A stretch of DNA of 22,143 nt from Pseudomonadota bacterium (GCA_015486445.1 WFRT01000242.1:1-22143); one strand, 5' to 3'. Shown: positions 7,316 through 14,909, counted from the stretch's first letter. The notes: generated by a model from the sequence alone, not told the origin. Translations and numbers: made by a program.

Positions 7316-9280
7316 TTAGAGTTCGCGCCGGTCGGCCATGTCGAAAAGTTTACGCTCTTTCTTCTCGTGGATGCCAAGAGCTTCACGCTTTTTGTCGATG
7401 TGAGCAATCATCTTGGCGGCATGCTCGTAGGGATCGGCGGCGAAATCCCAGGTGGCGCCGACTTCACCTTCGAGACCTTTGAAGAGATGCTCTTTGAACT
7501 TGGTCCCTTCGAGAACCGGGAAGGAGGCACCGAAGACGGTGTAGACACCGGAGGAGACGAAGTACTGACCAATCGAAATCGCCTTTTCACTCATCCACTC
7601 GGGAGCCGAACCGGCAACCGGAAGATCGGAGATCTTTTCACCGAGGCCGCCGATATTGGCCATCTCGGCCACGGCAATCAGGATACGGCTGTTGTCGACA
7701 CAGGAGCCGACACTGAGGACCGGCGGAATACCAACGGTCTCACAGACTTCGGCGAGGCCGTCGCCGGCAAACTTGGCGGCTTCCGGAACCAGGAGTCCGG
7801 CCTTGCCGGTGGCGATCGTCGAACAACCGGTCTGGACTACGAGAACGTTGTTCTTGATCAGTTCCTTGACGACTTCGACATGCACCCAGTCGTGCTTGAC
7901 CCGGGGATTGGTGCAGCCGACCACACCGGCCACACCGCGAATCCGGCCGTTGATGATATTGTCGTTCAGCGGCACATAGGAGCCGCGGAAGGTACCACCG
8001 AGGTGATAGGTGATGCTCTCATGTGAAAAGCCGTGAATCCCGATGTGCTTGTTCTGCGGAATCTCAACCGGTTTGGAGCGGTTTTTGAAACGCTCGATCG
8101 CCAGTTCGACAATCTTGTCAACGCACTCGCGGGGATTGGACTCATCCAGCTGAATATGGGTGGCGCCTTCAATGTGGGCCCGGTAATTGGTGGTGATGAA
8201 GGGAGTGCCGTAACATTCGGCAACCGGGGAGAGGCCCTGCTTGATGCACTGGACGTCAACCGCCATGACATCGACGGCACCGGTTACCAGCAGCGCCTCA
8301 GTCGACATGAAGTTACCGGCATGGGGAACCCCGTGACGGGAAAGAACCTCGGCCCCGGAGCAGCACATCCCGGCCAGGTTGAGGCCTTCGGCGCCGGCGG
8401 CCTTGGCTTTTTCAATCATCTTGGGGTCGTTGACCGAATCGATCATCGCCTCGAACATGATCGGCTCATGACCGTTGATGACGACGTTGACCTTCTTCTC
8501 CTCCAAACAGCCCATGTCGACATAAGCCTGGATCGGTTTCGGGGTACCGAAAAGAATATCGGAGATTTCGGTGGCGACCATCGATCCGCCCCAGCCGTCG
8601 GACAGCGCGGTGCGCTGGAACTGACGGGAGATATTGACATACTCCTGGTCGACGCCGATATGGGTGCGGTGCATCATTTCCATCAGCTCGCGCATGGCGC
8701 CGCGGGGCACGATGCCGAGTTCACGCCAGCGCTCCAGGGTCTTTTCCGGAACCCGCTTGGCGAAAGGAATTTCGCCTTCGACCTGGGTGTAGGTTCTTTC
8801 CAGTTCCTCGGCCAGTTCAACGGCCAGTTCCTTGATGTCACGGTCCTTGACCTCGCCGTCGACCTCGACGGTGGTCGGGATATCGAGGGTCTCACAGACG
8901 AACTTGAGCTTGCCTTCGTCCTTGATCCGGAAACCGTCAACCTTGCCATGGGCGACTTCCTTGAAGCAGTCCAGCATCCCCATGCCGTGGTCGGTATGGG
9001 CGGCGGCGCCGGCAACCACCATGCGGGCGAAGTTACGGGCGGCGATGGTGTCAATGGTGGCACCGCAGACACCCTGCTTGCCGTAGGGGTCTTTCGGGCT
9101 CAGACGGCAGGGGCCCATCGAGCAGTTCTTACAACAGGCCGAAACCGAACCGATCGGGCAGACCGACATGTCGTTGGCCCGGTTGAAGGCCAGGCTGACA
9201 CCGTCTTTCTTGGCTTTTTCCAGCATCTGGATGGTACTGGGACAGATCGAAGCTTCCTGAATATTGAACTCTTTAGCCAT
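7316..9280 (-). CDS. cooS: Anaerobic carbon monoxide dehydrogenase catalytic subunit
   Basis: A 654-residue homodimeric Ni-Fe-S enzyme that interconverts CO and CO2 (CO + H2O to CO2 + 2H+ + 2e-). The B and D cluster ligands are in CPIGSVSACCKNCSMGPC (Cys41, 49, 50, 53, 58) plus Cys72. C-cluster ligands in order are His271 (INGHEP), Cys306 or 307 (AGMCCSG), Cys345 (DVQCIKQG), Cys456 (VGCTNP), Cys486 (TGCSTIATGKAG) and Cys527 (VGSCVDNSR), with the catalytic Lys566 in SEKAIS, so the active site looks complete. The start is the ATG at 9280 with AAGGAGGT eight bases upstream. The gene is monocistronic here. No cooF ferredoxin, cooC nickel ATPase, hydrogenase or acetyl-CoA synthase gene is next to it, so its electron partner is not evident from this window. 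Confidence 0.97.
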   Translation of the reverse strand: MAKEFNIQEASICPSTIQMLEKAKKDGVSLAFNRANDMSVCPIGSVSACCKNCSMGPCRLSPKDPYGKQGVCGATIDTIAARNFARMVVAGAAAHTDHGMGMLDCFKEVAHGKVDGFRIKDEGKLKFVCETLDIPTTVEVDGEVKDRDIKELAVELAEELERTYTQVEGEIPFAKRVPEKTLERWRELGIVPRGAMRELMEMMHRTHIGVDQEYVNISRQFQRTALSDGWGGSMVATEISDILFGTPKPIQAYVDMGCLEEKKVNVVINGHEPIMFEAMIDSVNDPKMIEKAKAAGAEGLNLAGMCCSGAEVLSRHGVPHAGNFMSTEALLVTGAVDVMAVDVQCIKQGLSPVAECYGTPFITTNYRAHIEGATHIQLDESNPRECVDKIVELAIERFKNRSKPVEIPQNKHIGIHGFSHESITYHLGGTFRGSYVPLNDNIINGRIRGVAGVVGCTNPRVKHDWVHVEVVKELIKNNVLVVQTGCSTIATGKAGLLVPEAAKFAGDGLAEVCETVGIPPVLSVGSCVDNSRILIAVAEMANIGGLGEKISDLPVAGSAPEWMSEKAISIGQYFVSSGVYTVFGASFPVLEGTKFKEHLFKGLEGEVGATWDFAADPYEHAAKMIAHIDKKREALGIHEKKERKLFDMADRREL

Positions 9281-9328
9281 GTTTTACTACCTCCTTGATA
9301 GCGTTAATAATGTACGGCTCAATTATTT

Positions 9329-9348
9329 CCCGGCCGCGGCCGGCCGGG
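9329..9348. repeat. GC-only hairpin in the cooS leader region
   Basis: Perfect inverted repeat cccggcc / ggccggg with a 6-base loop in an otherwise AT-rich stretch, 49-68 bases upstream of the cooS ATG. If transcribed it would form a very stable leader hairpin. No T-run follows it on the minus strand, so it does not look like an intrinsic terminator. Confidence 0.5.
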
Positions 9349-9390
9349 ATACTTTACATTAACAATTTGGAACTGCCGGATAAAAGCAAA

Positions 9391-9406
9391 AGTCGTACCA
9401 GAGACA
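9391..9406 (-). promoter_or_regulatory. Candidate CooA/CRP-family operator upstream of cooS
   Basis: On the minus strand TGTCT-CTGGTA-CGACT matches the CooA-type dyad TGTC-N8-GACA at seven of eight core positions, 111-126 bases before the cooS ATG. Two direct copies of aaaagcaaaa (9382-9391 and 9406-9415) frame it. CooA is the CO-sensing CRP/FNR-family regulator; no such regulator gene is in this window. The motif is short and the match could be chance. Confidence 0.3.
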
Positions 9407-9421
9407 AAAGCAAAAATTTTC

Positions 9422-9683
9422 GCAACTATTCAGCCAACTCCGGGGTCGGGTGTGGCTTTTCTTCGCTAAGCGTTAAGATTTCTGTTTTTCCTCGCGCTCG
9501 CTTCGCCCGCACCCCAAGGGCACTTCCGTTGGGCGCATGCAAAACTCGCTGCGCTCAGACAGTTGCAATGCTTATGGGCTCCCGCTCGCTGGGAAAAACA
9601 ACGAAATCTTTCCGAAATCGCTCAGAAAAACCACCCCCGCCCCCACCTGAAAAAGAGGAGGTAGAATTTGGCTGAATAGTTAC
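9422..9683. mobile_element. MITE-like element, copy 1 (262 bp, non-coding)
   Basis: The ends are inverted repeats of 16 bases, gcaactattcagccaa (9422-9437) and ttggctgaatagttac (9668-9683), matching at 15 positions. The element is flanked by a perfect 8-bp direct repeat, aaattttc (9414-9421 and 9684-9691), the mark of insertion by a transposase acting in trans. A second copy of identical length lies at 12414-12675, roughly 90% identical by eye. I see no transposase gene and no convincing protein frame inside. It occupies most of the gene-free stretch between cooS and dtd, with its left end about 140 bases upstream of cooS. Confidence 0.85.
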
Positions 9684-9764
9684 AAATTTTCCAGCCCGGC
9701 TCCACTCCCGGCAAAGATATTTCAGGACCGGGCGGTAGCAACAAGATTTCCAAAACCCCGGTGA

Positions 9765-9806
9765 TGCGAATTTTTTTCGCTGTTGCGAATTTTTTTCGCG
9801 AAAAAA
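9765..9806 (-). terminator. Tandem small hairpins downstream of dtd, possible terminator
   Basis: The 16-base unit tgcgaatttttttcgc occurs twice (9765-9780 and 9784-9799), each a small gcgaa/ttcgc hairpin. The second runs into a perfect palindrome of six Ts, cgcg and six As (9791-9806). It begins 11 bases after the dtd stop on the minus strand. Stem GC content is low, so terminator activity is uncertain. Confidence 0.35.
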
Positions 9807-9816
9807 CGGCAAAAGT

Positions 9817-10266
9817 TTAGAAGAGCTTCCGGCTGTCGAGCAAGATGGTGACCGGGCCGTCATTGACCAGTTCGACCTCCATCATCTCCCGGAAACACCC
9901 CCGCTGCACTTTAAGCCCTTTTTCGGCCAGGCCGTCGGCCACCGATTCGTAAAGGCGGCGGCCCAAATCGGGCGGGGCCGCAGCCTGAAAGGAAGGACGG
10001 TTGCCCTTGCGGACATCGCCATAGAGAGTAAACTGGGGCACTACCAGAATCTCCCCGCCGACCTCGGCCGGAGAACGCCGCATGCGCCCGGTTTCATCGG
10101 AGAAAATCCGCAGCCCGGAAAGCTTGCGAACCATGTAGTCGACATCACCGTCGTCATCTCCGGCCCCCACCCCGAGCAGCACCAGGAAGCCGACGCCGAT
10201 GCTGGAAACCGGCTGCCCGGCAACCCGGACAGCGGCTGATTTCACTCTCTGCACCACGGCCCTCAT
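9817..10266 (-). CDS. dtd: D-aminoacyl-tRNA deacylase
   Basis: A 149-residue protein, the usual Dtd length. It hydrolyses D-aminoacyl-tRNA and glycyl-tRNA-Ala mischarged products in the cytoplasm. It begins MRAVVQRVKSAAV and carries the two active-site signatures of the family: the (S)QFTL motif, here written PQFTLYGD with Ser replaced by Pro, and the NDGPVTI motif with the cross-subunit Gly-Pro. RKGNRPSF is also conserved. The start is the ATG at 10266, preceded by a G-rich GGGGTG. It stands alone between the mobile element and the divergently read TPR-like gene. The Pro substitution is the only oddity. Confidence 0.93.
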   Translation of the reverse strand: MRAVVQRVKSAAVRVAGQPVSSIGVGFLVLLGVGAGDDDGDVDYMVRKLSGLRIFSDETGRMRRSPAEVGGEILVVPQFTLYGDVRKGNRPSFQAAAPPDLGRRLYESVADGLAEKGLKVQRGCFREMMEVELVNDGPVTILLDSRKLF

Positions 10267-10325
10267 ACGGTCAGCACCCCGATTTCACCCCAAAAACCGG
10301 CGGCCGGCAAATCATCCCGGCAGCC

Positions 10326-10354
10326 TTGACTTAACAATACTTTTCTACTATCTA
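10326..10354 (+). promoter_or_regulatory. Putative promoter of the TPR-like gene / aroQ unit
   Basis: TTGACT at 10326-10331 is followed 17 bases later by TATCTA (10349-10354), with an overlapping TACTAT at 10346. It sits in an AT-rich patch within GC-rich DNA, 43 bases before the ATG at 10397. The -10 match is only moderate. Confidence 0.4.
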
Positions 10355-10396
10355 ACGGCGAATCGTCGGCCAAACCCCAGAGCGGAAGAGACAACG

Positions 10397-10702
10397 ATGA
10401 GCGGCAAGCAGCAAAAACCTTTCACCCCGCCGATTCAGACCGAGACCATGGCCCGCCTGCTGCTGGAGCAGAGGCACTGGCAGGAAGCGATCAGCGTCTA
10501 CCGGCAGTTGAGCCGGCGAAGCCCGGAAAAGGCGGCAGACTACCAGAAAAAGATTGACCAGATCAAGGAGTTTTTCGACCCACCGCCCGCTCCCATGAGC
10601 CCGGCGGAAGAGGCGCGCATCCGGCGGCGCATAAAACACTTAAAGCGTCTCCTGGGCAAACTCAGCCAAACGGCTTCACCAGGCTGCCGCCTGACCGAAT
10701 AG
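10397..10702 (+). CDS. Small TPR-like protein of unknown function
   Basis: A 101-residue soluble, basic protein. Residues about 15-55 (ARLLLEQRHWQEAISVYRQL, then a second helix through SPEKAADYQKKIDQIKEF) look like one and a half tetratricopeptide helices. A Pro-rich hinge (DPPPAPMSPAE) and an Arg/Lys-rich helix follow (ARIRRRIKHLKRLLGKL). There is no signal peptide or membrane segment. The frame opens upstream at 10199, but the ATG at 10397 has GGAAGAG before it and begins the part with protein-like composition. It lies 95 bases before aroQ on the same strand and may share its transcript. I do not recognise a named family. Confidence 0.7.
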   Translation: MSGKQQKPFTPPIQTETMARLLLEQRHWQEAISVYRQLSRRSPEKAADYQKKIDQIKEFFDPPPAPMSPAEEARIRRRIKHLKRLLGKLSQTASPGCRLTE

Positions 10703-10797
10703 CAACCCCCGAACAACCCGCAACCAGAACCCGCAGACCGGCCGGGAGCAAGCTTTGGCAACGATCCCGCTCACCCCCACCCGGCCCTGGAGTGAAC

Positions 10798-11238
10798 ATG
10801 AAAATCCTGATCATTCACGGTCCCAACTTAAACCTGCTCGGCCGCCGGGAGCCGGAAATCTACGGTCGCCTCACCCTCGACGAGATCAACCGGGAATGCG
10901 GCCGCCGGGGACAGGCCCTGGGCCTGGAAACCGAGTGCCGCCAGAGCAACCACGAGGGTGAAATCATCGACTGGCTGCAGCAGTCCGAGGCCGAGGGCTT
11001 TGCCGGGATCGTCATCAACCCGGCCGCCTACACCCACACCAGCATCGCCATCCGCGACGCCCTTGCCGCCATCTCCCTGCCGGCGGTCGAGGTTCACCTG
11101 AGCAACATCAGCTCCCGGGAAGAGTTCCGCCGGCGCTCATTGACCGCCCCGGCCTGCCGGGGCAGCATCTGCGGCTTCGGCCTGGCCTCCTACCTGGGCG
11201 CTCTCGAAGTCCTCAAACTGACCTTGAGCGAAAACTGA
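10798..11238 (+). CDS. aroQ: 3-dehydroquinate dehydratase, type II
   Basis: A 146-residue type II dehydroquinase, which converts 3-dehydroquinate to 3-dehydroshikimate in the shikimate pathway. The sequence opens KILIIHGPNLNLLGRREPEIYG, given here only as the start of the conserved N-terminal block. The catalytic Tyr22 lies in PEIYG, NPAAYTHTS (74-82) forms the substrate pocket, His100 is in VEVHLSN, and RGSICGFG follows. The ATG at 10798 has GGAG seven bases upstream; a GTG two codons earlier is the only competitor. It starts the aroQ-pepP-efp cluster known from Bacillus and deltaproteobacteria, and pepP begins 14 bases after its stop. Confidence 0.96.
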   Translation: MKILIIHGPNLNLLGRREPEIYGRLTLDEINRECGRRGQALGLETECRQSNHEGEIIDWLQQSEAEGFAGIVINPAAYTHTSIAIRDALAAISLPAVEVHLSNISSREEFRRRSLTAPACRGSICGFGLASYLGALEVLKLTLSEN

Positions 11239-11252
11239 GGACCGCGACCCAG

Positions 11253-12338
11253 ATGGCACATCTTTCCCGCCTCCGCCGGCTGCGCGGCTTCCTTGCCGAA
11301 GCCGAATGCGACCTTTTTCTCCTCAACCACCCTCCGCAGCTCCGCTACTATACCGGCTACAGCGGAGACAGCGCCTGGCTGCTGGTGGATGAAAAAGGCA
11401 GCCGTTTTTTTACCGACGGCCGCTACACGACCCAGGCCGCAAGCGAAATCCCGGAAACCGTGGAACTCTGCCGAATCAGTTCCTCCAGCGATTTTTACCG
11501 ACGCCTGAAAGATGAGTTCAGCGGCCGGGCCATCGGCATCGACGAGCACAACCTCAAGGCTTCAACCTGGCTCGAACTCCGCAAAAACCTGGGCCGGGAG
11601 CCCCGGAACGCGGCCGCTTTCTGCAACCGGCCCCGCCGAATCAAGGACCCGGAGGAAATTGCCAAACTCTCCCGGGCCGCGGCCATCGCCGAAGAGGCCC
11701 TGGCCGCGACCCTGCCCCGGCTGCAGCCGGGGATTCGGGAATCCGACCTGGCCGCCGAACTGGAGTTCCAGATCCGCCGGGCCGGCGGCGAGGGCGCGGC
11801 TTTTCCCCTGATTTTCGCCTCCGGACCGCGTTCGGCCCTGCCGCACGGGGTGGCCTCGGCAAGAATCATCGCTCCCGGCGACCCGGTAACCATAGATTTC
11901 GGGGCCGTCTACCAGGGCTACCACAGCGACCAGACCTGCACCTTTTTTCTGGGCGAGCCCGAAAGCGAACAGATCAGGGTCTACCAGGCCCTGTACCGGG
12001 CCCAGCAGGAGGGCATGCGGGCCCTGGCAAAAGCCCCCTTACGGGCCCGCGAACTCGACCGGATCGTCCGCCAGGTCCTGGCCGGGGAGGGCCTCGGCGA
12101 CTATTTCAGCCACGGCACCGGCCACGGCATCGGCCTGGAAATTCACGAGGCACCGTCGATCTCGCCGGGGGGAGCGGACGACACCCTGGAGCCGGGAATG
12201 GTATTCACGATCGAGCCGGGCTGCTATTTCCCCGGCCGCTGGGGCATCCGCATCGAAGACACCATCTGGCTGCGGGAAGCAGGCGGGACAAGATTAACCA
12301 CCATGGACAAGAGCCTGGAAAAGATGATCCTTGCCTGA
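11253..12338 (+). CDS. pepP: Xaa-Pro aminopeptidase, M24 family
   Basis: A 361-residue two-domain metallopeptidase that removes N-terminal residues preceding proline. The N-terminal creatinase-like domain (about 1-130) includes RYYTGYSGDSAWLLV and DGRYTTQA. The pita-bread catalytic domain carries the expected dinuclear metal ligands Asp215 (TIDFGA), Asp226 (HSDQT), His291 (GTGHGIGLEIHE), Glu321 (TIEPG) and Glu335 (RIEDT), with supporting His198 and His298. The ATG at 11253 lies 14 bases after aroQ, with AGGA upstream. The next gene in the conserved cluster, efp, is displaced by the inserted 262-bp element. Whether it is best named pepP or pepQ cannot be settled from sequence alone. Confidence 0.93.
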   Translation: MAHLSRLRRLRGFLAEAECDLFLLNHPPQLRYYTGYSGDSAWLLVDEKGSRFFTDGRYTTQAASEIPETVELCRISSSSDFYRRLKDEFSGRAIGIDEHNLKASTWLELRKNLGREPRNAAAFCNRPRRIKDPEEIAKLSRAAAIAEEALAATLPRLQPGIRESDLAAELEFQIRRAGGEGAAFPLIFASGPRSALPHGVASARIIAPGDPVTIDFGAVYQGYHSDQTCTFFLGEPESEQIRVYQALYRAQQEGMRALAKAPLRARELDRIVRQVLAGEGLGDYFSHGTGHGIGLEIHEAPSISPGGADDTLEPGMVFTIEPGCYFPGRWGIRIEDTIWLREAGGTRLTTMDKSLEKMILA

Positions 12339-12413
12339 AACTGACGCCGGGCGGCGCTTTTTACCGCTCGCCCCCGTCCGCAAACCGGCCGGGACCCGCT
12401 TGGAATAGTAATT

Positions 12414-12675
12414 GTAACTATTCAGCCAATCCGGGGTCGGGCGCGGCTTTTCTTCGCTAAGCGTTAAGATTTCTGTTTTTCCACGCGCTCGCTTCGCCCG
12501 CACCCCAAGGGCACTTCCGTTGGGCGCATGCAAAACTCACTTACGCTCAGACAGTTGCAATGCTTATGGGCTCCCACTCGCTGGGAAAAACGACGAAATC
12601 TTTCCGAAACCGCTCAGAAAAGCCACCCCCGCCCCCTCCTGAAAGAGGGGAGATAAAATTTAACCGAATAGTTAC
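12414..12675. mobile_element. MITE-like element, copy 2 (262 bp, non-coding)
   Basis: Same orientation and length as the copy at 9422-9683, with scattered substitutions and compensating single-base indels. The left end gtaactattcagccaa (12414-12429) pairs with the right end ttaaccgaatagttac (12660-12675) at 13 of 16 positions. No clear target duplication remains (tagtaatt on the left, cttaaatt on the right), so this copy may be older or rearranged. It fills the gap between pepP and efp, ending 28 bases before the efp ATG. An open frame runs through it into efp but has no start signal of its own. The remaining 75 bases after pepP (12339-12413) hold only a weak GC hairpin followed by five Ts (12344-12364), perhaps a pepP terminator. 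Confidence 0.83.
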
Positions 12676-12703
12676 CTTAAATTTTGCCAAAGGAGACCAA
12701 CAC

Positions 12704-13267
12704 ATGTATTCAACCCCAGACTTTCGCCGCGGATTGAAGATCGAGATCAACAAGGAACCCTACACCATCATAGACTTTCAGCACGTCAAGCCCGGCAAGG
12801 GCGGGGCCTTCGTCCGCACCAAGCTGAAAAGCCTGCTCACCGGCAACGTTGTCGACCGGACCTTCCGCTCAGGGGAAAAGGTCGGCAAGCCCGACATCGA
12901 AGAGAAGGTAATGCAGTATCTTTACAGTGACGGCGACGACTATCACTTCATGGACAACGAAACCTATGAACAAACCGCCCTGGGGGCCGACCTGATCGGC
13001 GACGCCCGGGAGTTTCTCCAGGAAAACAGCAACGTCACCGTACTTTTTTACCAGGGCCGGGTTATCAACCTCGAATTGCCGACCTTCGTCGTTCTCGAAG
13101 TCACCGAGGCCGAACCCGGCCTCAAGGGCGACACCGCCTCCAGCGCCACCAAGCCGGTCAAGGTGGAGACCGGGGCCCGGATCAACGTTCCCCTGTTCAT
13201 CAACCAGGGAGAAAAGATCAAGATCGACACCCGGACCGGAGAGTATATCGAAAGGGTCAAAGGCTGA
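12704..13267 (+). CDS. efp: Translation elongation factor P
   Basis: A 187-residue EF-P, which relieves ribosome stalling at polyproline. It has the three-barrel arrangement: an N-terminal KOW-like domain, then OB domains with FMDNETYEQ and the C-terminal signature GDTASSATKPVKVETGA. The tip loop reads KPGKGGAF, with Lys32 as the residue modified by beta-lysylation in E. coli-type EF-P. No epmA/epmB gene is in the window. The ATG at 12704 has AAAGGAG eight bases upstream. The frame is open back to 12560 through the mobile element, but that extension is an artefact. Because the element lies immediately upstream, efp may now use a promoter at or inside it. Confidence 0.97.
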   Translation: MYSTPDFRRGLKIEINKEPYTIIDFQHVKPGKGGAFVRTKLKSLLTGNVVDRTFRSGEKVGKPDIEEKVMQYLYSDGDDYHFMDNETYEQTALGADLIGDAREFLQENSNVTVLFYQGRVINLELPTFVVLEVTEAEPGLKGDTASSATKPVKVETGARINVPLFINQGEKIKIDTRTGEYIERVKG

Positions 13268-13339
13268 TCCGCCCCGCAAACCGGAGCTCCACGTTCCCCT
13301 TCCCAATCCCGCCGGAAATTACCGGAAATTAGAGGTATA

Positions 13340-14035
13340 ATGTCTGCAGACCACCGGAAACAGCCTTTCATCATCACCCTGGACGGACCTTCCGGGTCCG
13401 GCAAGAGCACCGCCTGCCGCCGGGTCGCAGCCCGGCTGGGCCTGGGCTACATCGACACCGGCGCCATGTATCGCTGCGTGGGCTGGGCGGTGCGTGAGGC
13501 AGGGCTTAATCTCGACGATGAAAAGGGCCTTGAGAAGCTGCTCGCCGATCTCAAGATCAGTTTTCGGCCGGCGGGCACGGAAAACCGGGTTTTCTGCAAC
13601 GGACAGGACGTCACCCGGGCCATCCGCACCCCGGAGATCGACCGGCTGGCTTCCGCGGTTTCCGCCATTGGCCGGGTCCGCCGGGCCCTGCTGCCCCTGC
13701 AGCGGGCGGCCGGTCGCAGCCGCCCGGCGATCATCGACGGCCGCGATGCCGGAACCGTGATCTTTCCCGACGCCGATCTCAAGATCTATCTTGACGCCGA
13801 TCTCGAAACCCGGGCCCGGCGGCGACTCAAAGACCAGGCGGGTGAGAAGGGAATCGACCTGGAGAAGGTCATCTCGGCGATCCGGGAGCGTGACCGGGCC
13901 GACAGTTCGCGCGCCAACGCCCCGTTGAAAATGGCCGACGACGCAATTCTCATCGACACCACCAGGATGTCCCTCGATGAGGTCTGTGAAGAGGTTGCCA
14001 GACTGGCCCGGGACCGGGGATTTACCAATGGGTAG
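13340..14035 (+). CDS. cmk: Cytidylate kinase
   Basis: A 231-residue (d)CMP kinase. The P-loop is GPSGSGKST (about 17-25), followed by YIDTGAMYR for CMP binding, then the GRDAGTVIFPDADLKIYLDA segment and RDRADSSRANAPL near the lid. The second motif has Ala where most Cmks have Ile (GRDIGT). The ATG at 13340 has GAGGT close upstream. The 72-base gap after efp carries a tandem ccggaaatta pair (13311-13330). Its stop overlaps the ispH start by eight bases, so the two are co-translated. rpsA, which often follows in related genomes, is absent here. Confidence 0.95.
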   Translation: MSADHRKQPFIITLDGPSGSGKSTACRRVAARLGLGYIDTGAMYRCVGWAVREAGLNLDDEKGLEKLLADLKISFRPAGTENRVFCNGQDVTRAIRTPEIDRLASAVSAIGRVRRALLPLQRAAGRSRPAIIDGRDAGTVIFPDADLKIYLDADLETRARRRLKDQAGEKGIDLEKVISAIRERDRADSSRANAPLKMADDAILIDTTRMSLDEVCEEVARLARDRGFTNG

Positions 14036-14894
14036 AAAATTCAAGATCGTCGTTGCCGAGACGGCGGGGTTCTGTTTTGGAGTCAAGCGGGCCGTCAACC
14101 TTGCCAACCGGGCCCCGAATCTCTATCCCGACCGGCCGATCCTGACCCTGGGGCCGATCATTCACAACCCCCAGGTCGTCGCGCAACTGGCCGCTAAAGG
14201 GGTAAAAAAAGCCGAGGATATCGACCAGTTGAACTCCGGGGTCGTGATAATCCGCTCCCACGGCATCACCCGCCAGCTGGCCGCCCGGCTTAAAGAGATC
14301 CCCGGCCTGACCATCATCAACGCCACCTGCCCTTTCGTCCGGCGGGCCCAGGAGATTGTCGCCCGGATGAGCGGGAGAGGCTACGAGGTCATCATCATCG
14401 GCGAACCCGACCATCCCGAGGTGGCCGGCCTGATCAGCTACGGCTGTCCTGAACGCACCCGGGTAATCACCTCTCCCGAAGAGATTCCGCAGAGCTTTTT
14501 CAAGCAGAAGAAGCCGCCCCGGATCGCCCTGCTGGCCCAGACCACCCAGCCCCAGGAACTATACAACGAAATCGCCGGCAGCCTGTTGCCGATCAAGGGC
14601 GAGCTGCGCTGTTTCAACACCATCTGCACGGCCACCTCCGACCGCCAGGGAGAAGTTCTTGATCTGGCCGGCCGCTGCGACTGCATGCTGATCATCGGGG
14701 GCCGCAACAGCGCCAACACCAACCGCCTCCATCAACTCAGCCTGACCCGCCAGCCCCGCTCCCACCATATCGAAACCGCCAGTGATCTCAAGCCCGAATG
14801 GTTCAGCGGGGTCGAATCCGTTGGCATCAGCGCCGGGGCTTCGACCCCGCAGTGGCTGATTGACGAAACCATCACCGCTCTCGACCACCTGTAG
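14028..14894 (+). CDS. ispH: 4-hydroxy-3-methylbut-2-enyl diphosphate reductase
   Basis: A 288-residue iron-sulfur enzyme, the last step of the MEP isoprenoid pathway, making IPP and DMAPP from HMBPP. The three cluster Cys are Cys16 (GFCFGV), Cys101 (ATCPFV) and Cys200 (NTICTAT). Substrate-binding residues lie in PIIHNP, RSHGI, the EPDHPEV region, SANTNRL and SAGASTPQ. The ATG at 14028 sits inside the end of cmk with GGGGA upstream; a longer frame from 13977 is not needed. It ends the plus-strand run, and convergent minus-strand genes follow. Confidence 0.96.
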   Translation: MGRKFKIVVAETAGFCFGVKRAVNLANRAPNLYPDRPILTLGPIIHNPQVVAQLAAKGVKKAEDIDQLNSGVVIIRSHGITRQLAARLKEIPGLTIINATCPFVRRAQEIVARMSGRGYEVIIIGEPDHPEVAGLISYGCPERTRVITSPEEIPQSFFKQKKPPRIALLAQTTQPQELYNEIAGSLLPIKGELRCFNTICTATSDRQGEVLDLAGRCDCMLIIGGRNSANTNRLHQLSLTRQPRSHHIETASDLKPEWFSGVESVGISAGASTPQWLIDETITALDHL

Positions 14895-14909
14895 CCCGCC
14901 CGCACCCAC

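Noticed and set aside
9555..9863. Minus-strand frames through both 262-bp copies sharing a Gly-rich stretch followed by FSERFRKDFVVFPSE
   Set aside because: The shared peptide comes only from the duplicated DNA. The frames start in different flanks, lack ribosome sites and have low-complexity composition, so I treat the element as non-coding.
9422..12675. The two 262-bp copies as ends of one composite transposon carrying dtd, aroQ and pepP
   Set aside because: The genes between them are housekeeping in conserved order, the copies lack a transposase, and copy 1 has its own 8-bp duplication, so two independent insertions are more likely.
12560..12703. N-terminal extension of EF-P through the mobile element
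   Set aside because: The ATG at 12704 has an ideal ribosome site and begins exactly at the EF-P N-terminus. The extension is element sequence.
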